Positions 36,576-44,853 of a DNA stretch of 64,000 bases are shown here, piece after piece. Within the stretch, counting starts at the first letter, position 1. Each line of letters begins with the position of its first letter. The translations under genes were made by a program, and so were the position numbers. The notes under the pieces are model-generated. The model searched no databases. It saw only the letters and a program-made list of their open reading frames with translations, and was not told where the DNA came from. This DNA is from JAPPHA01 sp963664045 (GTDB taxonomy: Bacteria > Pseudomonadota > Alphaproteobacteria > Rhodobacterales > Rhodobacteraceae): NCBI GenBank assembly GCA_963664045.2, contig CAXXGT010000009.1, positions 434,001-498,000 on the forward strand. The letters are read 5' to 3'.

Positions 36576-38075
36576 ATGATCGACGGAGTCCTCGGCACGT
36601 TCACCTGGTTCCAGATGGCGTTCATCCTCGCCGGTGTGTTTTCCGGAATCGTGGTTGGTGCGATTCCCGGGTTGACAGGCTCGATGCTCATCGCGCTGAC
36701 GCTTCCCATCACGTTTCACATGTCGCCTCTCCATGCCACGACACTCCTGGTGGCCATGTACGTGGGATCGATCGCGGGCGGGCTGATCACGGCGACCCTG
36801 CTGCGGATGCCGGGGTCGCCGGCAGCAGTGATGACGACGCTCGACGGCTATCCGCTGGCGAAGTCGGGGCAGCCAGGGCGCGCACTTGGATTCGGCATCA
36901 CCGCGTCATTCATCGGCTCGCTGGTTGCGTGGGTGGCCCTTGCCACCATTTCCGAACCCCTGTCCGAACTCGCGGTCAGGCTGACACCGTTCGATTACTT
37001 CGCACTCGTGATGATGGCCATGGCGCTCATTGCCTCCGTCGCGGGAGGCGACGTGATCAAGGGGCTGGTAACGGGGTTCCTCGGCATGCTCGTCACCTTT
37101 CCGGGGATCGATCCCTCCGGAGGGGAAGTCCGGCTGACCTTCGGCGCGAACGACCTCATCGGTGGATTCAAGCTGCTTCCGGTCCTCATCGGGGTTTTTG
37201 CCGTCAGCCAGATCTTCGCGGATGCGCTCGACATGAAATCGCGGCGGGAGACGGTCGAGTTTTCCGGCCGTGGAATGTTCATGTCGTTCAGGGACCTCAA
37301 GGAGCAGGCAGTCAACCTTTTTCGCTCCTCGATCATCGGCACGTTCATCGGAATCCTGCCCGGCGTGGGAGCTTCCGTCGGGTCGGCCCTGGCTTATCTC
37401 TTCGCACGTCTCGGTTCGAAGTCGCCGGAACGGTTCGGAAAGGGATCCGAGGAAGGAATCGTGGCGTCGGAAGCGGCCAACAACGCCACGGTCGGGGGTG
37501 CCCTGATTCCGCTGATCTCCCTTGGCATTCCGGGTTCCGTTACCGATGCGATCCTGATCGGTGCGCTCACCATCCATTCGCTCCAGCCCGGACCGCTCCT
37601 CTTCACGACCAATCCCGACATCGTGTGGAACGTCATTGGCGTCTATTTCGTTGCAACATTCGTCATGTTCGGATTGATGCTCGGACTGATCAGGCTCTAT
37701 GTACGTGTCTCGATGATTCCCAAGTCGTACCTCCTCCCGGTGATCATGGTGTTTTGCGTCGTCGGGGTTTTTTCGCTCAACAACACGATGTTCGATGTCT
37801 GGACGATGCTCGTTTTCGGGGTGATCGGGTTCCTCCTTGAGCGCGCCGGCTTCAACCTTGGTCCTTTCGTGATCGGTTTTGTACTGGCCACGGTGGCCGA
37901 GGCGAAACTGCGCCAGGGCCTGATGTTCACTGGCGGTGACATAACGCCGCTATTTACGGAACCCCTGTCACTCGGAATGCTCGTCGTTGCGCTGGCGTTG
38001 CTGGTTTGGTCCCTCTGGGCCGAACATCGCCGGAAGCCATCGAAGGAACCGGGTGGCGGGAGGCTTGAGACATGA
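36576..38075 (+). CDS. tctA: Tripartite tricarboxylate transporter permease TctA
   Basis: A 499-residue large membrane subunit with about 10-12 helices. The two inverted TctA signatures are visible: GAIPGLTGSMLIALTLPITF near the N-terminus and GILPGVGASVGSALAY around residue 268; these are thought to line the transport path. The C-terminus is short and hydrophilic. It follows tctB by 10 bases. Its stop codon overlaps the sulfatase start as ATGA at 38072, so the transporter and sulfatase are made together, which ties import to desulfation. Confidence 0.93.
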   Translation: MIDGVLGTFTWFQMAFILAGVFSGIVVGAIPGLTGSMLIALTLPITFHMSPLHATTLLVAMYVGSIAGGLITATLLRMPGSPAAVMTTLDGYPLAKSGQPGRALGFGITASFIGSLVAWVALATISEPLSELAVRLTPFDYFALVMMAMALIASVAGGDVIKGLVTGFLGMLVTFPGIDPSGGEVRLTFGANDLIGGFKLLPVLIGVFAVSQIFADALDMKSRRETVEFSGRGMFMSFRDLKEQAVNLFRSSIIGTFIGILPGVGASVGSALAYLFARLGSKSPERFGKGSEEGIVASEAANNATVGGALIPLISLGIPGSVTDAILIGALTIHSLQPGPLLFTTNPDIVWNVIGVYFVATFVMFGLMLGLIRLYVRVSMIPKSYLLPVIMVFCVVGVFSLNNTMFDVWTMLVFGVIGFLLERAGFNLGPFVIGFVLATVAEAKLRQGLMFTGGDITPLFTEPLSLGMLVVALALLVWSLWAEHRRKPSKEPGGGRLET

Positions 38076-39586
38076 AGACGATTCTCCTGATGTTCGACAG
38101 CCTGAACAGGCGGGTGCTGGAATGTTATGGCGGTTCGGCGCACACGCCGAATTTTTCCCGCCTCGCCGCGCGTGGCGTGACTTTCGAGAACCACTACGTC
38201 GGATCGCTTCCCTGCATGCCTGCGCGCAGAGATATTCAGACCGGGCGGTTGAATTTCATGCATCGTTCCTGGGGCCCGCTCGAGCCGTTTGACGTCTGTT
38301 TTCCCGACATCATGAAACGAAATGGTGTCCATTCGCACCTGATCACGGACCACTACCATTACTTCGAGGACGGCGGCCTGAACTACCAGAACCGGTTTGC
38401 GACCTGGGAGCTTGAGCGCGGCCAGGAATGGGATCCCTGGAAGGCCTTGGTCGACGTCCCTTATGACAGGTTTCGAAAGACCTATCACCCGCTGCAGTAT
38501 GCCCCTCCCGGAACGCCTGGCGGTCGCGCCCGGGGGATGATCAACCGCGAGTTCATCACGACCGAGGAGAATTACTCGATGCCGCGGTGTTTCGAACGCG
38601 CCTTCGAGTTCCTGGACCGGAACAGGAATGCTGACGACTGGTTCCTGCAGCTTGAATGCTTCGACCCACACGAACCGTTTGCGGCACCGGATTCTTACCG
38701 AGACAGATACGTGACGGGGTACAACGGGCCAAGACTCGATTGGCCGATCTACAAGCGGGTCGAGGAGACCAATCTCGAGATCGAGGAGATCCGGGCAAAC
38801 TACATGGCGCTCGTGACGATGTGCGATGCGTATCTCGGCAGGCTGCTCGACTACATGGATGCGCATGGCATGTGGGAAGACACTGCGATTGTCATGACCA
38901 CGGATCACGGTTTCATGCTTGGCGAGCATGACTGGTGGGCCAAGAGCCGCATGCCGTTCTATGACGAGATCGCCAACATTCCCCTTGTGGTGTGCCATCC
39001 GCACCACGCGGAACTGGCCGGGCAGCGGCGCCGGTCGCTCACGCAGAACATTGACCTTATGCCGACGCTCCTCGGGTGGCACGGCCTTGAGATTCCCGGA
39101 ACCGTTTGCGGCCACCGGCTGGATCCGGTCCTGGAAACGGATTCGACCGGTCGCAGGGTTGCGCTCTACGGCCAGTTCGGCGCCGCGCTCAACGCGACCG
39201 ACGGCCGATTCACCTATTTTCTCTACCCGGAGGGTCCGTACGACCTGGATGCCCAGGCGATTTTCGAATACACGCTGATGCCGACCCACCAGCAGGATTT
39301 CTTCGCCGTATCCGAGTTCGAAGGCACGGAAATGGTACGCGGTTTCGACTTCATGCAGAATTTCCCGGTCATGAAGATTCCCGCCCGAAAGGTCGATGCC
39401 AGGGGGCAGGGCGCGGCCATCGAAGACACCGTCACGGTGCTGTATGATCTCGAAAACGATCCAGGCCAGGAATTCCCGATCCGCGATGACACCGTAACGT
39501 CGCGACTCGAGTCTGAAATGCGCCTGGTCATGAAGCACCATGAAGCGCCATCAGAGGCCTATTCCAGGCTTGGATTGAGTCGGTAA
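38072..39586 (+). CDS. Type I (formylglycine) sulfatase, predicted cytoplasmic
   Basis: A 504-residue alkaline-phosphatase-superfamily sulfatase. The modifiable cysteine is C48 in SLPCMPARRDIQTGR, which fits the CxPxR core recognised by FGE. Calcium ligands include D9 in MFDSLNRR and the later TTDHGFMLGEHD aspartate/histidine; SHLITDHYHYFEDGG and LECFDPHEPF are further conserved blocks. There is no signal peptide: the protein begins directly with the first beta strand, MKTILLMFDS. It therefore should act in the cytoplasm on an ester brought in by TctABC, whose tctA overlaps it by four bases. It does not look like choline sulfatase, which differs around the CxPxR site. Substrate unknown. Confidence 0.9.
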   Translation: MKTILLMFDSLNRRVLECYGGSAHTPNFSRLAARGVTFENHYVGSLPCMPARRDIQTGRLNFMHRSWGPLEPFDVCFPDIMKRNGVHSHLITDHYHYFEDGGLNYQNRFATWELERGQEWDPWKALVDVPYDRFRKTYHPLQYAPPGTPGGRARGMINREFITTEENYSMPRCFERAFEFLDRNRNADDWFLQLECFDPHEPFAAPDSYRDRYVTGYNGPRLDWPIYKRVEETNLEIEEIRANYMALVTMCDAYLGRLLDYMDAHGMWEDTAIVMTTDHGFMLGEHDWWAKSRMPFYDEIANIPLVVCHPHHAELAGQRRRSLTQNIDLMPTLLGWHGLEIPGTVCGHRLDPVLETDSTGRRVALYGQFGAALNATDGRFTYFLYPEGPYDLDAQAIFEYTLMPTHQQDFFAVSEFEGTEMVRGFDFMQNFPVMKIPARKVDARGQGAAIEDTVTVLYDLENDPGQEFPIRDDTVTSRLESEMRLVMKHHEAPSEAYSRLGLSR

Positions 39587-39752
39587 CCTCCGGAGCAAGA
39601 CGGCAGCAAGTATACGGGGACCAAGTAGAGCCATAGGCCGGATTCCTGCGGCCTGCGAGGTGACCATTAAAACGCGCAAGCGAATCCTTAATGTCAGTGC
39701 ATGATACTCGGTGCGCTGGAGATGACGGTCCCCTGATGCCAACTGGAATGCC

Positions 39753-39932
39753 ATGACGAGAACCAAATTACAGAAGGTATTGGACACAACTAGATTTAAG
39801 CGAAAAGGCAGTCTGGGAGTTCGACTTTACCGCGAAGAACGCGAAAGAACCAACTTGCTCTTCGTACGCCTGACGGTATTCGGAGATGCGACTTTGCAAT
39901 TCTACATCAACCATCCAACCCGCGAGGTATGA
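39753..39932 (+). CDS. Small hypothetical protein before the deaminase gene
   Basis: A 59-codon frame, ATG 39753 to TGA, ending 15 bases before the codA-like start. The peptide begins MTRTKLQKVLDTTRFKRKG, is rich in K and R at first, and ends in two strand-like stretches (NLLFVRLTVFG and ATLQFYINH). The Shine-Dalgarno is poor. It could be a small real gene, a leader peptide that couples translation to the deaminase gene, or chance. Codon use is less GC-rich than in neighbours. I do not recognise it. Confidence 0.3.
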   Translation: MTRTKLQKVLDTTRFKRKGSLGVRLYREERERTNLLFVRLTVFGDATLQFYINHPTREV

Positions 39933-39947
39933 CGCACAGGAGGTCCC

Positions 39948-41252
39948 ATGCATGATCTGTTGATTCGAAACGCCAGCCTGTCTGACGGCCGCACCGGGAT
40001 CGACATTGCGATCACGGACGGCAAGATTGCCGATGTCGCACCTGGTATTTCGGCTGAGGCAAGTGAATTTCTGGATCTTGATGGCTGGCTCGTCACGCCA
40101 CCGTTCGTCAATCCCCACTTCCACCTTGACGCGACGCTGAGCGCTGGGCGTCCGAGGGTCAACCAGAGCGGAACCCTGCTGGAGGGGATCGAGATTTGGG
40201 GCGAACTCTCGCCTACGCTCACGGTCGATGATTTCTATGAGCGAGCGAGGGAACTCTGTCACTGGTCGATAGCCCGTGGCTGCCTCGCAATCAGGAGCCA
40301 TGTCGACATCACTGACAACGCTCTCCTCGCGGTGGACGCCCTCTTGTCTCTTCGCGAAGACTTGGCGCCCTGGATCGACCTGCAGCTCGTCGCTTTCCCG
40401 CAGTACGGCTACTTCCGTCACCCGAATTCACGCGAGAATGTCATCCGCGCGCTCGACCGGGGAATCGACGTGGTCGGCGGTATTCCGCACTTCGAGCGCA
40501 CCATGGATGAGGGTGGCGAGTCGGTTGTGGCGCTCTGCAGGATCGCTGCTGACCGCAGCCTTCTGGTCGACATGCATTGCGACGAAACGGATGATCCGAA
40601 TTCCCGCCACGTGGAACGACTTGCCGCCGAGACACAACGCCTCGGAATGCACGGCCGCGTTGCCGGATCACATTTGACGTCGATGCACTCGATGGACAAT
40701 TACTACGTCAGCAAGCTTCTTCCATTGATTCTGGAATCTGGCCTGGCTGCCATCGCCAACCCGCTCATCAATATCGCAATCCAGGGGCGCCATGACACGT
40801 ACCCCAAGCGTCGCGGCCTGACCCGTGTCAAGGAAATGGTCGAGATCGGGATTCCGGTCGCTCTCGGCCACGATTGCGTGATGGATCCCTGGTACAGTCT
40901 TGGCAGCCACGACATGCTGGAGGTCGCCAATATGGCCGTCCACGTTGGCCACATGACCGGTGTTTCCGAGGTGGAAGCAATGTTTGCCGGCGTGACGACA
41001 ACCGCCGCCGAGGTTATGCATCTCGACGGGTACGGACTCGAGCCGGGTTGCAACGCGGATCTCGTGGTCTTGCAGGCGCGTAGTCCTGTCGAGGCCATCC
41101 GGTTGCGTGCGAACCGGCTTTACGTACTTCGACGGGGAAAAGTGATTGCGGAGACAGCACCCCAGGAGGTCGCCATTACCCTTGGTGACGATCGGAAAAC
41201 CATCGACTTTATCCCGGAGAGTGCATCGAAAAGGGAACATTTGGCGCAATGA
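39948..41252 (+). CDS. codA: Cytosine deaminase-like metal-dependent amidohydrolase
   Basis: A 434-residue amidohydrolase of the cytosine deaminase/atrazine hydrolase group. The HxH metal motif is in VNPHFHLDATLSAGRP, typical of CodA. Other site residues are in FPQYGYFRHPNS, DMHCDETDDPNSRHVERLA and the metal aspartate of LGHDCVMDPWY. GGAGG lies 5 bases before ATG 39948. It would convert cytosine to uracil (feeding the pyrimidine operon at 9120) or deaminate a related ring such as creatinine or isocytosine. It lies downstream of the sulfatase operon but after a 360-base gap, so it is probably transcribed separately. Confidence 0.85.
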   Translation: MHDLLIRNASLSDGRTGIDIAITDGKIADVAPGISAEASEFLDLDGWLVTPPFVNPHFHLDATLSAGRPRVNQSGTLLEGIEIWGELSPTLTVDDFYERARELCHWSIARGCLAIRSHVDITDNALLAVDALLSLREDLAPWIDLQLVAFPQYGYFRHPNSRENVIRALDRGIDVVGGIPHFERTMDEGGESVVALCRIAADRSLLVDMHCDETDDPNSRHVERLAAETQRLGMHGRVAGSHLTSMHSMDNYYVSKLLPLILESGLAAIANPLINIAIQGRHDTYPKRRGLTRVKEMVEIGIPVALGHDCVMDPWYSLGSHDMLEVANMAVHVGHMTGVSEVEAMFAGVTTTAAEVMHLDGYGLEPGCNADLVVLQARSPVEAIRLRANRLYVLRRGKVIAETAPQEVAITLGDDRKTIDFIPESASKREHLAQ

Positions 41253-41454
41253 CGGCAATCGCGACCAGCCAGTTCACCCCGTTCTCGGCAGATCTTTCGA
41301 CGGCCTTGTTGCAGGCGATCCCCTGCCTGTTCAGATTTCGGACTTGCGGCGTGCGTTGCGATGACCATAATTCCGTTGTTTTTTGTCGAATGCAGACGGA
41401 CGCAGGTGTGCTCCCGCTTGGCAACTGAAGACGCTACAAAAAGGAGTTCATGTC

Positions 41455-42321
41455 ATGCCCTCCGTTTTCTCCCGCTGGCCGAACGAGGGTTTCAACCTCG
41501 GCGAAGCCTACGTTCCGCTTCCCGAAGCAGTACTTGATGATTTGATGCGCGGGGAGGACGAAAAATCTGCCGGTCCTGCACAGGAGTGGGCATCCGCTCA
41601 AATGGACCGGCGTGTTTACCGTAATCACGGGTTTTTCGTTATCGACGGAGCCAGCTACCCGGACCTCGATCCGGAGCAACGCGTTCATTTCACGAAGCGC
41701 CTTGCACCCTGCCTGGGGAAACCAATTGTTCATCACTCAAAGCACTTGAAGCAGGACCTCGTGACGGACGTCAAGGACAAGGGTGTTCGTTTCTCAAGCA
41801 GCAAGAACCAGAATTTCAGCTCGTCGAACCAGGAGGCGGTGGAACATACGGAGTCCACGGAGCTTCCCACGCCGATCGGCGCATTCCTGCTGCATAGCAT
41901 CCAGCCGGCGTACAAGGGCGGAGCCAATCGCTTCGTTAACGCCTACACGTTGCTGGATACATTGGAGGCAGCCGACGCCGGATACGTTGAGGTCCTGAAA
42001 CGACCATTCTGGTTCGACACTGCACGGGGCGAACGGGTCGAGGCCCCGATCGTTTCCCATGACGATCAGGGAAACCTCGACTTCAGGTGGATGCTTGCTT
42101 TCCTGGAGAACGGAAAGCCTTACACGGCACATTGGGATGACCACACGCAGGAGGCGATCGATGCCGTCCGCGACATGATGCCCAAGCTTCGCATCAAGGT
42201 CACCCTTGGCAGGGGCGACATTGTCATCGTCAACAACAAGATGATGCTCCATGCCCGTGACGGCTTTGAGGATCATCACGACCATCCGCAACGTTGGCTG
42301 CTGCGCAGCTGGTTCGTGTGA
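41455..42321 (+). CDS. TauD/TfdA-family Fe(II)/2-oxoglutarate dioxygenase
   Basis: A 288-residue protein matching the TauD/TfdA dioxygenase fold. A proximal metal pair is probably in AVEHTESTELPTPIG (HxE in place of the common HxD), and the distal histidine and 2-oxoglutarate arginine are in NNKMMLHARDGF and HPQRWLLRSWF. AAAAGGAG lies 8 bases before ATG 41455. The enzyme would hydroxylate a small molecule in the cytoplasm; taurine-type desulfonation is one option, but residues for sulfonate binding cannot be judged by eye. It follows the deaminase gene by 200 bases. Related proteins include clavaminate- and asparagine-hydroxylase-like enzymes. Confidence 0.75.
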   Translation: MPSVFSRWPNEGFNLGEAYVPLPEAVLDDLMRGEDEKSAGPAQEWASAQMDRRVYRNHGFFVIDGASYPDLDPEQRVHFTKRLAPCLGKPIVHHSKHLKQDLVTDVKDKGVRFSSSKNQNFSSSNQEAVEHTESTELPTPIGAFLLHSIQPAYKGGANRFVNAYTLLDTLEAADAGYVEVLKRPFWFDTARGERVEAPIVSHDDQGNLDFRWMLAFLENGKPYTAHWDDHTQEAIDAVRDMMPKLRIKVTLGRGDIVIVNNKMMLHARDGFEDHHDHPQRWLLRSWFV

Positions 42322-42662
42322 AGTTCCATGAAGTATGGACTGGACGTTGATGTTGGAACGATGACCGCGATCTGACTGGATCGTGAGAGTACCGGGGGTC
42401 CGGCCGACCTGTCCGGGGCGCGACTCGGTTCTTCGATCGCCCTCAGCTCCAGCCGAATGGGTTTCGAGACAACGCCGCTTTCGCGCACGACCCCCGGTCG
42501 GTAACGCGCAACACGCCCGCCATGACATCAATGTCGCGAGGCGGATTGGCAGATGCATTTGGACCAGGATTTGCGCCCAAAAAATCCATCCTAAGCAATT
42601 CGGGATAGGGCTTGGTAACGAAAGGAGGAACCCGACGAGGAATTCAAGGGGGGAAAGAATCC
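42322..42662. other. Intergenic region after the dioxygenase gene
   Basis: About 340 bases. No gene, repeat or terminator is supported. Near the right end the G-rich AAGGGGGGAAAG provides the ribosome binding site of the tctC remnant that follows. Confidence 0.35.
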
Positions 42663-42836
42663 GTGAAGCCATTCACTGCATTTGTAGGCATATTTGACCT
42701 GTTGCTGGGCGCCGGAACCGCGTCTGCGGAGTAACCGGAGCTTACGATTAACATGCTCGTTCCATTTGGTGCCGGCGGCGGGATGGAGGTGCCGGTTCGT
42801 ATATTTCGCAGCGGAAATGGAAAAATTCTCGGTAAC
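42663..42836 (+). pseudogene. TctC/Bug-family binding protein, N-terminal remnant
   Basis: GTG 42663, after a G-rich ribosome binding site, opens a signal-peptide-like stretch (VKPFTAFVGIFDLLLGAGTA then SAE) that meets TAA at 42732-42734. Reading on in the same frame gives PELTINMLVPFGAGGGMEVP and VRIF, the characteristic mature N-terminus of tripartite-transporter receptors. Family similarity stops near 42830, where transposase-like sequence begins on the other strand. So this is a second tctC gene destroyed by a nonsense codon and by loss of about 90% of its length. It is a different family member from the intact tctC at 34995. Confidence 0.6.
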
Positions 42837-42880
42837 TGCTCACCCCTTGTTGGTTCCGTGCTTTGGGCAGTGCATCTTTA

Positions 42881-43054
42881 TCATGTCGGCGGCCTTTCCA
42901 GCAGGACGGTGATCAGGATGCCCAGCAGGGTGAACAGGACGCCGATCACGGCATCGACCTCTTCGGACACCTTGCCGTCCTTTCGCAGCGCGGCGATGCG
43001 GGCCTTCGCGCCCTCGAACTCCTCGCGCAGCGATGCCGGGTTCACCGTCGCCAT
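42881..43054 (-). pseudogene. Transposase N-terminal fragment (IS66-like)
   Basis: A 57-codon frame beginning MATVNPASLREEFEGAKARI and ending ILITVLLERPPT. It resembles the N-terminal leader of a group of IS66-like transposases, which normally continue with a KTRKTSxNSS-type segment; here it stops right where that should begin. Its ATG overlaps the stop of a 31-codon frame (43054-43149, MKKRGEPPRVPRIIPAANTG) as TGATG, a coupling typical of small IS accessory genes. The family assignment is tentative. It interrupts the tctC remnant on the other strand. Confidence 0.4.
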
Positions 43055-43149
43055 CACCCGGCCTCCACCGCCAGCACCGCGAGCCGCTCACCCGTGTTAG
43101 CGGCTGGGATAATGCGCGGTACTCTGGGTGGTTCGCCGCGTTTTTTCAT

Positions 43150-43626
43150 CGCGCGGATGTCTTCGACATGGGGCGGTTGTGGTACATGGAAATCCTCCGT
43201 TTCAGACCGTGAAGGCCGCACGGGTAGGCTCCCGAGCCATCTCTGTGTCGCCGGATGCGCAGGCCTCAATTCCGACCGGACCTGCGCGGCCCGTGTCCTA
43301 CAGCGCATGCTCCACACGACAAGGCAAGGGCGCAGTGAAAGGCTTGGGGGCGCAACCGATCGGTTGACAATGATGGATCGGGCGCACGTCCAGGTCGACC
43401 GTTTTCATCGAAAGGACTGCCCGCTCCATTCGGGTCAGGGTCTTGTATCCCAGGTCACAGACTGCCGCCGTCAGGTCCGTCGCGCCCAGCTATGTGCGGG
43501 AAAAAATGTCGTCTCTGGCGGCTCTACCCCCAGTCGATTCCTACTCCCCTACATCGGCGTCAATGGATTGCACGGGTTATCCCCGATCACGTGGGGAATC
43601 CGAGGATTGACGGGGACAGACGCTCG
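43150..43626. other. Accessory intergenic sequence
   Basis: About 480 bases without a supported gene. It holds an isolated hairpin-like block TATCCCCGATCACGTGGGGA near 43579-43598. No second copy is seen, so it is not called as an array. The rest looks like decayed insertion-sequence flank. Confidence 0.35.
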
Positions 43627-44110
43627 TCAATTTTGACGCGGAATCAAGACGAGGCCGATACAAAGCAGCAAACTGAACAACGCCATGTATTCAGCAGTCC
43701 AGACTGGCAAGACAAACAACATCCGACTTAGTTCGAGATTGAATTCCTCAATACCGTCGCTCATTCCTCCGATCACAAACACCGTGGCGATGGCGATGGC
43801 GATTCCGGCAATCCATGCAGACCGACGGTATCCCAACCGCCAGAGCTGGCGGCAGAGCAAGGCGGGCAGAACAGAGATGTACGCGAAAATGACGGCCGCA
43901 ACCGCCAACAACGGCCAGAATGAATGTAACGTGGACATGTCCGGGTTGCGCGGAAAACCAATCTCAGGTGCCTGCCACCACAAGCCTTCCACCCAATCCA
44001 AGTGGCCTTGGAATCGTTCGTAGTTCACGATCCTCGTGATAACGGCAACCGGTAGCCAGGAGAGCGCCAATCCAAAATCCAACTTGCCTGGTAGTTTCCC
44101 GGTTCATCAT
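43627..44110 (-). pseudogene. Small membrane protein, frameshifted near its start
   Basis: A paralogue of the next gene to the right. The main frame from about 44082 contains LALSWLPVAVITRI, PALLCRQLWRLGYRRSAWIA and LFVLPVWTAEYMALF, with four hydrophobic stretches. The natural start appears to be one of the two ATGs at 44110/44107 (MMNRETTRQVGFW), which is in another frame. Removing one base at about 44070 would give RQVGFWLALSWLPV, exactly parallel to NRVSFWLLALTWLPLL of the neighbour. A TTG in the main frame at 44082 could still start a shortened protein. Function unknown; no family name recognised. Confidence 0.55.
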
Positions 44111-44241
44111 GCGATATCTCTGGCCGAGAAGAAAATCCGTACAATTCCCGATATCTGCTCATGACCCAAAGGACCCGCCGGAAAAAGGGTCGCTGAACTG
44201 ATTTCCGAACCTTGGCTGCATTGATCGCTGCGACGAATTCT

Positions 44242-44730
44242 CTAGCACGGAGCGGAGTGTCCAGAATCACGTCCAGTGACTGGACCTCTGCGTCCTTTTA
44301 ACAAGAGCACAGCAATGAACAGCGGCGCGCTGAATATTGCCAAGTACGCTACGATCCAGACAGGCAAGAGATGTGCAACAATGACCAGCGATCCACGCTC
44401 GGCATTGGTCGGGATGCCATACCAGTAAAGAAGCGCCGCTGTTATTGCGGCCATCGCGATCCATGCAACCCATGCTGTTCGGCGATAGCCGGATTGCCAA
44501 ACCTGTCGGCAGAGCAGTACAAGCGGAAGACCGATTGGCCCCAGGACGACCAGGGAGAACACAAGATATTTCAGGATCACCGGCCAAAGTGTCGCGAACC
44601 TGTCGACAAAGATCTCCATGGGAAACCCGAACACGAGAACCTGGAGCAAGATCCCGAACCCCCAGAATCCAAAATACAGCAAGGGAAGCCAGGTCAATGC
44701 CAACAGCCAGAAACTCACGCGATTATCCAC
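44242..44730 (-). CDS. Small hypothetical membrane protein
   Basis: A 162-residue inner-membrane protein with about four hydrophobic helices (near residues 8-30, 42-65, 80-100 and 110-135) and a basic C-terminal tail. The loop LCRQVWQSGYRRTAWVAW between the second and third helices is shared with the broken paralogue at 43627. The frame opens at 44745, but GTG 44730 has AAGGTGGGAAG directly upstream and is preferred. The two genes point the same way with 130 bases between them. I do not recognise the family. Base composition is lower in GC than the metabolic genes nearby, hinting at acquisition from elsewhere. Confidence 0.6.
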   Translation of the reverse strand: MDNRVSFWLLALTWLPLLYFGFWGFGILLQVLVFGFPMEIFVDRFATLWPVILKYLVFSLVVLGPIGLPLVLLCRQVWQSGYRRTAWVAWIAMAAITAALLYWYGIPTNAERGSLVIVAHLLPVWIVAYLAIFSAPLFIAVLLLKGRRGPVTGRDSGHSAPC

Positions 44731-44853
44731 CTTCCCACCTTTCACATCGAAGGTTAGCCCTTAATTCGATGATCCTGCAAGTCTGGCCCAACCCATACGG
44801 TTATATTGGCGTTGAGGATGAGGAAGACATCGCGGAGGTGAAGTCATAAAATT

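Noticed and set aside
37697..39541. A 614-codon minus-strand frame opposite tctA and the sulfatase gene.
   Set aside because: Antisense shadow: no start with ribosome binding site, no motifs, and the plus strand encodes a convincing sulfatase.
38072..39586. Naming the sulfatase as choline sulfatase (betC) because a GbdR-like regulator and a choline dehydrogenase-like gene are nearby.
   Set aside because: The sequence around CxPxR (SLPCMPARRDIQTG) differs from BetC, and the gene is coupled to a tripartite carboxylate-type transporter, not a betaine system.
43574..43602. A block GGGTTATCCCCGATCACGTG then GGGAATCC that resembles a degenerate type I-E CRISPR repeat.
   Set aside because: Only one copy is present, there is no second repeat at the expected spacing of about 60 bases, and no cas genes are in the window. 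A chance GC-rich palindrome is more likely.
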